NCBI GenBank assembly: GCA_027605045.1
Contig: JAQFWX010000021.1
Coordinates: 682,001 to 746,000, forward strand
DNA length: 64,000 bases
Origin: Phallus indusiatus
Lineage: Eukaryota > Basidiomycota > Agaricomycetes > Phallales > Phallaceae
Direction: 5' to 3'
The number at the start of each line of letters is the position of its first letter. Position 1 is the stretch's first letter. Of this stretch, positions 1-9,081 are shown one piece after another. The notes beneath the pieces are model-generated. The model was not told the DNA's origin. It did not search any database and was given only the letters and a program-made list of their open reading frames with translations. A program made the position numbers and the translations under genes.

Positions 1-314
1 CTACTCTTACGCGCACAGGTGTATATATATACATGAGTACGTTATCTCTACCAATAATGGTCAGGTGCTATATCTACCAATAGGGAAGGAGGTAGTCGAT
101 GGCGAATAGGAAAACATGAGAAAGAGGAAGATGGTGGCAGAACGGAAGCGTACGGAGAAACGGTAAAAGTACGGGAGAATATGGGAGGATAATACGGACT
201 GGCATACCGGGTACCGTACGATGGATATGATAACACGTAGGTCAGCATATACGTCTATACTATATGCACAGTATACTAGGATTAGTCCTAATGGTCCTAG
301 CACGTACCCTGACA
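1..314. repeat. Right end of an LTR running off the window edge
   Basis: The segment ends in GTACCCTGACA, the same terminus as the solo LTR at 15564-15961 (GTACCCTGACA) and a relic near 15382-15392. It lies exactly where the neighbouring LTR (315-923) breaks off, at GATAT. This indicates that an LTR of this family inserted there, and 315-319 is then one copy of its target duplication. The left end lies outside the window, so neither the element type nor its length can be given. Confidence 0.5.
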
Positions 315-923
315 GATATGTTTCTGGTGCTGTGCAACTAGTCTCCTTTTAGTTATATCTCCTTTAGTTCTAGTAGTCTAGCTTTTTGTATTTAAAGCCC
401 CCAGACTTCATCTGGGGCTCCCCAGTCTGAATATCAAGTTGTATTTAAGTTCATTTCGAGTCTATCCTCAGCCAGTCTCTTTATAATCAATTCTATTCTT
501 ATCTATCTCGCTTAAAGTCCACTCCCAGTACTTGTCCGGACCCGCCTGGACTACGTCCAGGCTGTCTCGGACTTCTTTTTTTTTTTTTTTTTGTGGAGCT
601 TAGGCCTGTAAAGTATTTGGACATGGTCCAGCATTCACGGACAGCTGGTGAATCACGCGTGGTGACCTGGGTATAACCGTGGGTGTTCCTATTATTCTGT
701 ATGCCATTGACGTTCAATCAGGGGAAAAATGCATTTACGCACACCTCTCGTTTGAGGTAGTGTGGGACTCAGGGCAGGCTGTCTCAGACTTCTAGTCCGA
801 AATTAAGGGATATTCAGGGTCGATTGAGTTGGTGCAGCACATAAGCTGAAGCCAAGTCCCTTCTGTCTCGTAGTCTGGACCCACTGGACTTCCGCCCAGA
901 CGCCCGGAACACAGCACATGACA
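315..923 (+). repeat. LTR copy (plus orientation), truncated and carrying a SINE-like insert
   Basis: This is an inverted, diverged copy of the solo LTR at 13304-13922. 315-575 and 790-923 match the reverse complement of 13304-13700, including the distinctive blocks around the tract of CCGGAC repeats. It ends CATGACA at 923, the expected LTR terminus. About 230 bp of the far end are missing because another LTR lies at 1-314. 577-774 is a later insertion. The LTR sits directly inside the reading frame that continues at 924, so it truncated that gene. Confidence 0.75.
577..774 (-). mobile_element. SINE-like retroposon, antisense, with oligo(A) tail
   Basis: A 17-nt run of T (576-592) is followed by about 180 bp with no counterpart in the other copy of this LTR. 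The insert is bracketed by a near-perfect 19-bp direct repeat (558-576 and 775-793, one mismatch, core GGCTGTCTC). An oligo(A) end on the minus strand plus a long target duplication is the signature of LINE-driven retroposition. I cannot identify clear pol III A and B boxes, so a processed RNA fragment is also possible. Confidence 0.6.
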
Positions 924-2215
924 CCTTGACAGACCACCTCGACGATGCGAATCGTCGCATCTACGAGTTGAAAGCTCGTATTGCTGAACTTGAACATTCA
1001 GCGTCGACAGCAGGCCCGTCGACTTCCCCATCGACCTCCAAGAAGCGGTCGAGAGACCAGGCTGACAAAGCGCCTGAGCCATCCCAGGCAGCCCCATTGC
1101 CTGATATCTTCAATGACATGTCGTCTGACGACGACATGGAAGACATAGTCGATGATAACGACTATGATGACGACGCCTCCATCACATCGTCCACCAAACG
1201 CAAGCCTCAGCGTACCTACGCTGATGCAACCAAGGCATCGGGCTCTCGCAATGCTGCCTCGGTTTCTCCAAAGAAACCCTCTGGTCCGTATCCACAGACC
1301 AAGCCAGGATGGGACTCCAATAGGGACCCATGGCCCTTCTTCGTAAAGGGTTTCAACCCCACTGTTAGTGGAGATCATTCTCTGGTGCCTGGCACCCCCA
1401 ATCCCACTGCATGGTATAACACCTGCAGCCTCGATGAACCGTTGTTCGTCGAGATTGGAACCCGGGTTTGGACCGACCCCCCGGTGTTCATGTACCCCAA
1501 CAACAGAGGGGTTCACATGCGTATTTCATACACATGGACTCGCTGGCGCAGATCCATGAAGGAGCGTCACCTAGCGAGGAAAACAGCCAAGCTTGAAGCT
1601 ATGGAGGCTGCCGCTAAACGTCCATCGGTGGTGTCTATCTCGGGAGAACTAATCCACCCCGAGATCAAGTATTTAATCAATACTTGGAATGTGGACCCTA
1701 ACCAGGTCCCTCCCTACATCCGACTAATGTCTGATGGATCATTAAACCCTCAAGATGTTGAGGTGTTCACCTGGCTCAAACGAGTCACACGTACTCGTGA
1801 AGTACATGCCAAATTCCTCGAGAAGGTGGCTGAATGCCTCCTCAACCCCGCACTTACTGTGTGGGAAGAAACTCTCGGTGGTAGGGGTAATTCCTCCACC
1901 CACCTGCCTTCCATGCTCATGGAAGGCTACACTCGTGCCTTCGAGTGTAAATCCCCCTCCTCCATCACCATTGAGGAGGTGATTCGCTCCATGCACGCGA
2001 ATGGAGCGACGACAAAACGCGTCACTGAGGTGATCGCGCCCCTTCTCCAACGTTACGCCAATGGAGAAGACGTCAATCGCATCGCGCACGACTATCACGT
2101 GCGCTATGGACTGGATCGTCCATCAAAAAAGGCGCGTACGACTCAGTCGGCCGCCCCCGCCGTCCATGTGTCAGCCTCACCTGCCAGTATCGTGGCAGGT
2201 CCGCCTAACAAGGTC
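924..2215 (+). pseudogene. Unrecognised repeated gene family, copy 1, 5' part
   Basis: The open frame covers about 430 codons with no recognised domain. It begins immediately after the LTR end at 923 and has only a TTG there, so the true start has been lost. The protein begins with a short coiled-coil-like stretch (residues about 5-25). A Ser/Pro/Asp-rich low-complexity region follows to about residue 130, then a conserved-looking part with WPFFVKGFNP, a Trp-rich block near YTWTRWRRSM, and a helical C-terminal part. The frame continues at 11641 after the MITE: the second copy at 12132-12850 reads straight across the junction. It resembles a gag-like or captured ORF of a mobile unit only in context. 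I do not recognise the family. Confidence 0.6.
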
Positions 2216-2719
2216 TAAGGTAGCGGCCACGTAGATCTGACCATACCTAAGCACCCATTACATAAGCTAGGGTTAGTGCTTAAGTGGCGAAATTTTTAAA
2301 AAAAGTGAAAAATTCTTAACCTTGTCTTAACCCTAAATCATATTTTTATACAAGAAGTTGACAAAATAGAATACATATTTCTTAAATTAAAATAAACTGT
2401 CAGTTCTGAGCTAGAGCCTATTCGTATAAGTGTAATTTCAATGCAGCTCAAGTCTCCCCTAAGTCTCCTCATGATTTTGGGATATGCTTATGTAATGCTT
2501 AAATTAAGCGAGATTCCATTTATGGAAATAAAGCTTACATAAAGTGCGGCGAAATTTTTCGGAGGCAAAAAAACAAAAATTGCCAAAACGCTGAAAAACA
2601 GCTTTGGTGAATTTTGGGGAGGCCCAGGTAGTATATCTGCTATAACTTTTTACAGGGGCAATGTTTTAAAAATTTAAAGCCATAGAAATGTAATATACAT
2701 TCATTCAAATCTATCTATG

Positions 2720-3362
2720 TGTCAAGATCCGAGACCGTTCGAGATCGCGAGATCGAGGGATCGAGAATCGAGAGATCGGAGGATGAGGAACTTGGCTTCA
2801 ACTTATGTGTTGCGCCCGCTCCAAAGGCCTGAGAGTATTCCTCAATTTGGATCGTGACGAATCAGCACTCACAACGAAGAACAACCGGAGATAACGAAGA
2901 CTTTGGCGACTCCGTCGCCAAAGGCGAGAGATCGAGAGAATCGAGAAAAATCGGGTTTCGAGATAAAGAGACGAGTTGTAATTCAAAGAGGTTTGAAATA
3001 CAATGAAATATATTTGAATCGAATCAGAGTTCGATTTCAAGACGACTTTGTATGGTATTTACAGCGAGTTTAAATACTACAAAGTGATGCAGGGTCGAGT
3101 ACAAAGAAAGTACTAATTCGGAAAGTACATAATAGTACTCGAGGAAGTCGTGAGGTTCGTTAGAATCATAAAGAAAGAAATAGAAAGTATTCTATTTATA
3201 TCATGGAACCTCACCGATCGTCAAAGTGAATAAATCGGTAATCGGTGTTCGAGAGATCGTATAGAGTGCGATCTCTATAAGGTTCGTTCGTTCGAGTTCG
3301 AAAAGAATGTGAAATCGAATTAAATCGTTAAATCGATGTCACGAGAAAATCGGCTCGTGACA
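2720..3362 (-). repeat. 3' LTR of the chromovirus
   Basis: This 643-bp LTR is bounded by TGTCAAG and CTCGTGACA on the plus strand. By eye it differs from the other LTR only by one extra A in an A-run near 2945-2949. The final 26 bp (3337-3362) form a perfect 9-bp hairpin, TGTCACGAG/CTCGTGACA. Confidence 0.95.
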
Positions 3363-3751
3363 GTACTCCCTCCTTAAGATCGAGCCCTCGAGATCTCCGT
3401 GTCCAAAAGTCCAAGTGAAACTATTACGTTTCTGTCTGAAACGCAGTGAAAAGTTTCGAAAAATCAAGAAAAGAAGCGTAACCCATGAAACGCGCGAATT
3501 TTCTTCACTGAAAATAAAGAAGTCCCAGTGAAACGTGTCGGATCAGAAAAAAAATGTCCGCTCTGTCGGTTAAAATTCATCAAACGACGGCGTTATCCAA
3601 AAAAGGATTCGGCGGGGCATGCATGAGCGGAACCAGTCACGTGATGAATCTGAGTTTGAAAATTCTGAAACGCGTCAACTTGTATAAAGTCAGTTGGGTT
3701 TTTCGTCTTCGGCATTACTCAATTGCCCTTCAATCGGTACAAAATTCGCTC

Positions 3752-5140
3752 TATGTCTTCTTCATCCTCTACTTCTCTCTCTACTTTTGACGCTCGTGCC
3801 AAGTGGGCGATCGAAAATCGCAAGATCTATTTGTTGCCAGCTCTCGAAGGCGTCGAAATCATCCTCGCAAGATCGACGATGATTTCGATGATGAAGATTT
3901 CGTTAACGCCAACGTCATTACGAAAAGAAATATTTCGAAGCGAAGAAGAAAATCGATGAGGAGAAGGCAAAAGAGGAGGCGCGTCGGAAGGAAGAGGAGA
4001 GGAAGAGATTGGAAGAGGAGGAGAAGAAGCAGGAGGAGGAGAGGAAGCGTAAGGAAGAGGAGGGCGAAAGAAAATGGAGGAGCTGTTAGAACAGTATCCC
4101 GAGTTGAGACCGGTGCGTGATCTTTTTCTTTTCGGTTCGATTTCTGACTTGTAATTTTCTAGGCGAAGCCGAAAAATGGTCGTTGAGTTGCCAAAACTCA
4201 ATCCACAACCAGTCGCGGGTCCATCGAAAAGGGCCCGATTACAAGTCGAAAGTGAAGATTCGCCACCACCACCAAAACGCGTTCGAATGACCGATCTCGA
4301 ACCAAGCGAAGGGGTGCTCTATACCCCAAATCGTGCGATCAATGCGAGAAAGAAGGTTACGAATGTCGAAAACAAGTTCCGGCAAAAACAATCTGTGTTC
4401 GCTGTCGCGAACAAAAACGCAAATGTTCGCATAATCCTCGTCCAAAGTTCGGTCGAGGTCAAAATCGCGGTAAAGTGGTCCAAAAGACCACAAAACAATA
4501 CGTATACGACGACGAGGACGAGATCATTTCGTTGGAAGAAGAGCCCTCCCGACCCGCTCCACCGATCGAAAACTTCGCGACGCGGGACGACATTAGAATG
4601 CTGACCGAGGCCGTTCGGGCCATGCACCGAACGTGTGAAATGGGCTTCAACAAGCTCGTTCAGCTGGCCATGACTCAAGATCGGACCGATCCTTCGGCAT
4701 TGGCCATTCGTCAGAGTGTTGCCAACACTCCAACCAATGGTCGTCGGGGTTTGCCTGCGTCGTTGCAAGAGCCATTGGTCAAGGCTCCGCTACCTCGGTA
4801 CGCAAGAGAGGAAGATTCGGGGACGAGTTAGTAAGTATCGGAGCTAACTTGTCTCCATCTAGTCGCGAGTACGGTGAAAAGGGCGAGGAGTTCTGGTTCG
4901 GAAGATCGGACGAAATCGTTGAGGAGAACGCGGGGAGGAAGGACAAAGGAAAAGGCAAGGATAAGGAACAGGGTTCGGAGGAGATCGCAGGGAGATCGAG
5001 GAGAACGAAGGAGAAGGAGAAAAGGGGAAGATACAGCAGAAGGAAGTGTAGAAGGGGAAAACGAAGGAAATGACAAAATTGTGGAGGGGACTGTGAACGA
5101 AACGAAGCTCCGGCCCCAACGTTACAATAGTGTAATCTAA
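3752..5140 (+). pseudogene. Antisense gene inside the chromovirus: coiled coil plus Zn2Cys6 cluster, frame-broken
   Basis: This gene lies on the strand opposite to gag-pol, between pol and the 3' LTR. It starts MSSSSST with a segment rich in aromatic and hydrophobic residues (WAIENRKIYLLPALEG), followed by an acidic patch and a Lys/Glu-rich coiled coil (about 3914-4075). A GT-AG intron follows at about 4112-4164. A basic Pro-rich stretch leads to a cluster of form C-x2-C-x6-C-x9-C-x2-C-x6-C at 4334-4426. This exactly fits the fungal Zn2Cys6 DNA-binding motif. Downstream comes a helical region (RDDIRMLTEAVRAMHRTCEMG), then a second intron at about 4830-4861 and a charged C-terminus. The frame changes near 3880, 3905 and 4320 without splice sites, so this copy looks non-functional. 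It could be a captured host regulator or a long-standing accessory gene of the element lineage. Confidence 0.65.
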
Positions 5141-5371
5141 CTACTAATTTTGTACTACTATAATGTTTTCTTTTGTTTATCTTTGTATCTTATAGAATTT
5201 TCTTCAAGTTAAAATCGTGTGAAATCGGAAAAGAAATCGTAAGAGATCGAAAAAGGAAGAGATTGAAACAGAACGAAAGAAAATCGTTACATGTAATTCT
5301 ACCTTAAGTCATTCAAGAGATCGAAAGAATCGAAAATAAAATCGAAAGGAAAACGATACGTCAAAACATTT

Positions 5372-5827
5372 TTATTTTTTAACCAAGTGACGCCAGTTGG
5401 GACCGGGTTTGTCTGGATAAGACTTGTGAAAGTCTTCGACAAGTTCTTTCGCGTGCTCTAATTCGGTGGCGATCAGCCAAGAGGATTCTTCATCAGTACC
5501 GTCATAACCAAGCCACTTAACCAAATACAACAGCGGGCAAGCGCGCCTTTTGTCGATCTTGGAATCAAGGATCGCTTCCACTTCGTATTCGATTTCACCT
5601 TCGATTTCAACAGACGGAGGTGGTTCCTGAACACGATTGGGAATCGAATTATCAGTAGCTGGTTCAAGCATAGAAACATGAAACACAGGATGAACGGTAC
5701 GAAAGTTTTCAGGTAATCGAAGCGTTCGCGTAACCTTATTAGGGATAGCAATTACTTCGAACGGACCAAGGTACTTGTCAGACAGCTTTCGCGAAGGTCT
5801 TGTAGTTGAAAAGAAATCGCCTTTCAC
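5372..5827 (-). CDS. Chromovirus integrase C-terminus and chromodomain (frameshifted from pol)
   Basis: These 151 codons continue pol in another frame. The first part (KYLGPFEVIAIPNK, then VHPVFHVSMLEPA) is the GPY/F-type C-terminal module of integrase. Residues about 80-140 are a chromodomain: YEVEAILDSK, LYLVKWLGY, SSWLIATELEHAKELVEDF. Such domains direct Ty3/gypsy integration to modified chromatin in this group. The upstream pol frame runs into a stop while this frame picks up the expected residues (FVKGDFFST), so a single-base indel near 5826 separates them. A programmed frameshift at this position would be unusual, so mutation is the simpler reading. Confidence 0.85.
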   Translation of the reverse strand: MKGDFFSTTRPSRKLSDKYLGPFEVIAIPNKVTRTLRLPENFRTVHPVFHVSMLEPATDNSIPNRVQEPPPSVEIEGEIEYEVEAILDSKIDKRRACPLLYLVKWLGYDGTDEESSWLIATELEHAKELVEDFHKSYPDKPGPNWRHLVKK

Positions 5828-8800
5828 GAAGACCTTTGACCCAATCGGAAATCGGGAGATCGCGAACGTTTCTTGTCTGCTGGGGCTTGGTACCGTTTCT
5901 GAGAGAGTTCGATCTGAAACTTGAGTTCGGAGTGAATTTCATCTAAACGAGAGACGAAATCGAGAGCGCGAGAAGAAGTGAGGGGAAGATCGTGGTTGAC
6001 TGAAAGACGAGGGTGATATCCTTTGTTCGCAAAGAAAGGGGTAACACCTGTAGTAGCACTTTCAGCATTATTGAACGCAAACTCTGCAAGAGGCAACAAA
6101 TCCGCCCAATTATCTTGCTGATAATTGCAATAGATACGAATGTACTGCTCTAGAGTCTGATTAGTTCGTTCGGTCTGACCATCGCCCTCAGGGTGGTAGC
6201 CCGAAGTGAAATGAAGTTCCATTTCGAGAGCTTTACCCAAAGATCGAAAGAAATGAGAAACGAATTCTGTACCACGGTCTGACGTGACGTGAGATGGAAT
6301 ACCATGTTTCGAGAAAACATGTAAAACGAAGAGCTGAGCAAGATCAGCTGACGAAATCGTATCGAAAGTCGGAATGAAAAGAGCGTATTTCGTAAGTCGT
6401 TCTACGATAACGAGAACAGAGGTGAAACCATTCGAGGGAGGCAGGTGTTCGATGAAATCCATGGAAATCGAATCCCAAGGACGAATCGGAATCGGGAGTT
6501 GTTGCAAGAAACCGTAAGGTTTATGTCGCTGAGACTTACCACGCATACAAGGGATGCATGACTTGCAAAACTCTCGGATCATCGTGCGCATACTTGGCCA
6601 AACATATTCGCGTCGAATCAGCGAAAGTGTCTTGTTTTGGCCGAAGTGACCAGACAAAGGGTGGTCGTGCTTGTACTGCATAACGCGCAATCGTAAATCG
6701 AGAAGATCGGGGACGTAAATCCTGCCATCACAACGAAGGAAACCTTTGGAATCGACAGTCCAACGAGGATTGGAACTGCGGGGAAGATGACGTTTAGCAA
6801 ATTCGTCGTCTTTCAAAACAGATAGGATATCGAAATGAAGCTTATCAACATCCATAACCACGGCAACACGAGCGAAGATGGGGTGCAAAATCGTAGCATT
6901 GATACACGCCTTGAGTTGCTCGGAGGTAAAAATCGACTTTTCGTTGAACGGATTAACGGACGCATAGTCGTTTACTCCCTCCTTAGCGTAGACGTCCCAT
7001 CGTCTAGTCAAAGAGTCAGGTTTCGTGCCGAGTTTGCCGGGTCTGAAATTAATCGAAAGGTTAAACTGGGACAAGTATTCAGACCATCTGGCCTGACGAC
7101 GAGTCAAAACCTTAGTCGTCGTAAAATAGACCAAGTTCTTGTGATCGGTGTAGACATCGATAGGGAAAACGGAACCTTCGAGATAGTGTCTCCATCGCTT
7201 GAACGCCTCGAAAATCGCAAGGAGTTCTTTGTCGTGCACATCGTAGTTCAGTTCGGGACCTGTAAAGGTTCGAGAATGAAAAGCGATCGGATGGAGTTCG
7301 TCGTTCTCGTCGAATTGTGATAAAATCGCGGCGAGAGCATAGTCAGACGCGTCCGTCTCGACTATGATTGGCTTGTCGGGCACCCAGTGTACCAACACAG
7401 GGGCAGTCGTAAAAGCTTTCTTCAACGTGTCGAAAGCCTGTTGACACTCATCAGTCCAGTTCCACACAATACCTTTCTTGGTAAGACGCGTCAGTGGAAC
7501 GGTAATTCGAGAGTATTCATCAATAAAACGACGATAGAAATTGGCAAACCCAAGGAAAGACTGAACGTCTTTGACCTTACGAGGGGGTGGCCAAAGTTGA
7601 ATATCCTTGACTTTAGCAGGGTCCATGGCGAGACCTTGCGGGCCTAGAACGAATCCGAGAAATTCGACGCGATCTCTGGAGAATTCGCATTTCTTCAGAG
7701 AAGCAAAGAGACCATTCGCACGAAGTCTTGCAAGGACTTCTCGAACGTGTTCGCGATGAATTTCGGGGGAATCGGAGTAAATCAAGATATCGTCAAGATA
7801 AATAACGACATACGAATCGAGTAGATCACCAAAGATTTCGTTCATAAATCGCTGAAAAGCCGCAGGCGCATTCGAAAGACCAAATGGCATAACGAGCCAT
7901 TCGAAAGAACCATAGCGTGTACGAAACGCAGTCTTCCATTCGTCGCCTTCAGCTATTCGAACGAGGTGATAAGCATGCTTCAAATCGATTTTGGTGTAAA
8001 TTCGAGCTTTGCCAGGAGCGTCAAGAAGATCAGAAATCAAGGGAAGTGGATACTTGTCTTTCTTTGTGAGTCTATTAAGACCACGAAAATCGACACAAAG
8101 ACGAAGTGATCCATCTTTCTTCTTAACGAAAAGAACAGGTGCTCCATGAGGTGAATTCGAATGTCGAATGAAACCATTGGCGAGATTTTCATCCAAGAAT
8201 TCGCGCAAAGCTTGAAGCTCAATCGGAGAGAGGGAATAGATAGGACCTAAGGGAGGAGTGGTCCCATCTTCTAACTCGATCTTTAAGTCGTATGGTCGAT
8301 GAGGAGCTAGTATGTCGGCTTTTTCAGAACTGAAAACGTCAGCGAAATCACGATATTCCGCAGGAATCGAGTTCAGGAAATCGCTGTCTCCAGTCGTGGA
8401 GGCCTTGCGAATATCCATACCAGCCGCGTTAATCCTCAAAGAGTAAGCGCGAGCACCTTCTTCTTTGCAGATTCGATAAAACGAGGCTGCGTCAACCAGA
8501 GAAATCGAAGGTTTCTCGCGAAGAGGTTGAGTAAGGGGAGGGGAAGGTTGCTCTGACTCGGTCTGAGTCATCGGGAGTGTCGAGTTCGGAGGATTCGAAG
8601 AATCCTTTTCGGTCAAGCCATCGGGTTCGACAGGAATAGACTTTACGGTGTCCGGGAACGTAAGACGGTTCAGTACCCAGTCAATCGACGGATTGTAGTG
8701 GGTGAGCCAATCAAATCCTAGAACAGCGTCATAGTCAGTACCCATCATTTCGGTTACATGAAATTTAATCGGAATAGTAACACTATCAGGAAAAGAAATC

Positions 8801-9030
8801 GGTAACAAAACTGTTTCTCTTATGTAAGAAGTTAAAGACCCGTCAAAAACATACAAAGGGATCGGGTCGATTGGAACCGTTTTTAGACCATATCTATCTA
8901 CCAGAGATTTACTTAAAAAAGAACTTGTAGCGCCAGAATCTAGAAGCGCTTTAAATACATTCGGAGAAAAATAAGAAGAAAAAGAAACAATCATAGAGTC
9001 CTTATCGTTATTTACAACTGACAAAACCAA
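5824..9030 (-). CDS. Chromovirus Pol polyprotein: protease, reverse transcriptase, RNase H, integrase
   Basis: 1,068 codons. The retroviral-type aspartic protease active site is at residues about 30-34 (LDSGAT). Reverse transcriptase follows, with LCVDFRGLN and the catalytic YLDDILIYS near residue 412. RNase H shows ETDASDYA, the HDKELLAIF glutamate and TDHKN. Integrase has the HHCC zinc finger (HPLSGHFG, then CKSCIPC) and the DDE core (MDFIEHLP, TSDRGTEF, and GDGQTERTNQTLEQ). Enzymatic motifs look intact. Pol is in the same frame as gag and is separated from it by two stops, so expression as a fusion would need readthrough of both, or separate initiation. The 3' end is cut off from the integrase C-terminus by the indel near 5826. 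Confidence 0.95.
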   Translation of the reverse strand: MVLSVVNNDKDSMIVSFSSYFSPNVFKALLDSGATSSFLSKSLVDRYGLKTVPIDPIPLYVFDGSLTSYIRETVLLPISFPDSVTIPIKFHVTEMMGTDYDAVLGFDWLTHYNPSIDWVLNRLTFPDTVKSIPVEPDGLTEKDSSNPPNSTLPMTQTESEQPSPPLTQPLREKPSISLVDAASFYRICKEEGARAYSLRINAAGMDIRKASTTGDSDFLNSIPAEYRDFADVFSSEKADILAPHRPYDLKIELEDGTTPPLGPIYSLSPIELQALREFLDENLANGFIRHSNSPHGAPVLFVKKKDGSLRLCVDFRGLNRLTKKDKYPLPLISDLLDAPGKARIYTKIDLKHAYHLVRIAEGDEWKTAFRTRYGSFEWLVMPFGLSNAPAAFQRFMNEIFGDLLDSYVVIYLDDILIYSDSPEIHREHVREVLARLRANGLFASLKKCEFSRDRVEFLGFVLGPQGLAMDPAKVKDIQLWPPPRKVKDVQSFLGFANFYRRFIDEYSRITVPLTRLTKKGIVWNWTDECQQAFDTLKKAFTTAPVLVHWVPDKPIIVETDASDYALAAILSQFDENDELHPIAFHSRTFTGPELNYDVHDKELLAIFEAFKRWRHYLEGSVFPIDVYTDHKNLVYFTTTKVLTRRQARWSEYLSQFNLSINFRPGKLGTKPDSLTRRWDVYAKEGVNDYASVNPFNEKSIFTSEQLKACINATILHPIFARVAVVMDVDKLHFDILSVLKDDEFAKRHLPRSSNPRWTVDSKGFLRCDGRIYVPDLLDLRLRVMQYKHDHPLSGHFGQNKTLSLIRREYVWPSMRTMIREFCKSCIPCMRGKSQRHKPYGFLQQLPIPIRPWDSISMDFIEHLPPSNGFTSVLVIVERLTKYALFIPTFDTISSADLAQLFVLHVFSKHGIPSHVTSDRGTEFVSHFFRSLGKALEMELHFTSGYHPEGDGQTERTNQTLEQYIRIYCNYQQDNWADLLPLAEFAFNNAESATTGVTPFFANKGYHPRLSVNHDLPLTSSRALDFVSRLDEIHSELKFQIELSQKRYQAPADKKRSRSPDFRLGQRSS

Positions 9031-9081
9031 ACGAGGAAAAGCGACTGGTGGGATCTCAGAAGAGTCCTAACGACAGTCAGC

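Noticed and set aside
3554..3790. Short ORF upstream of the antisense gene
   Set aside because: It lies in the LTR-proximal leader, lacks domain features and overlaps the better supported start at 3752.
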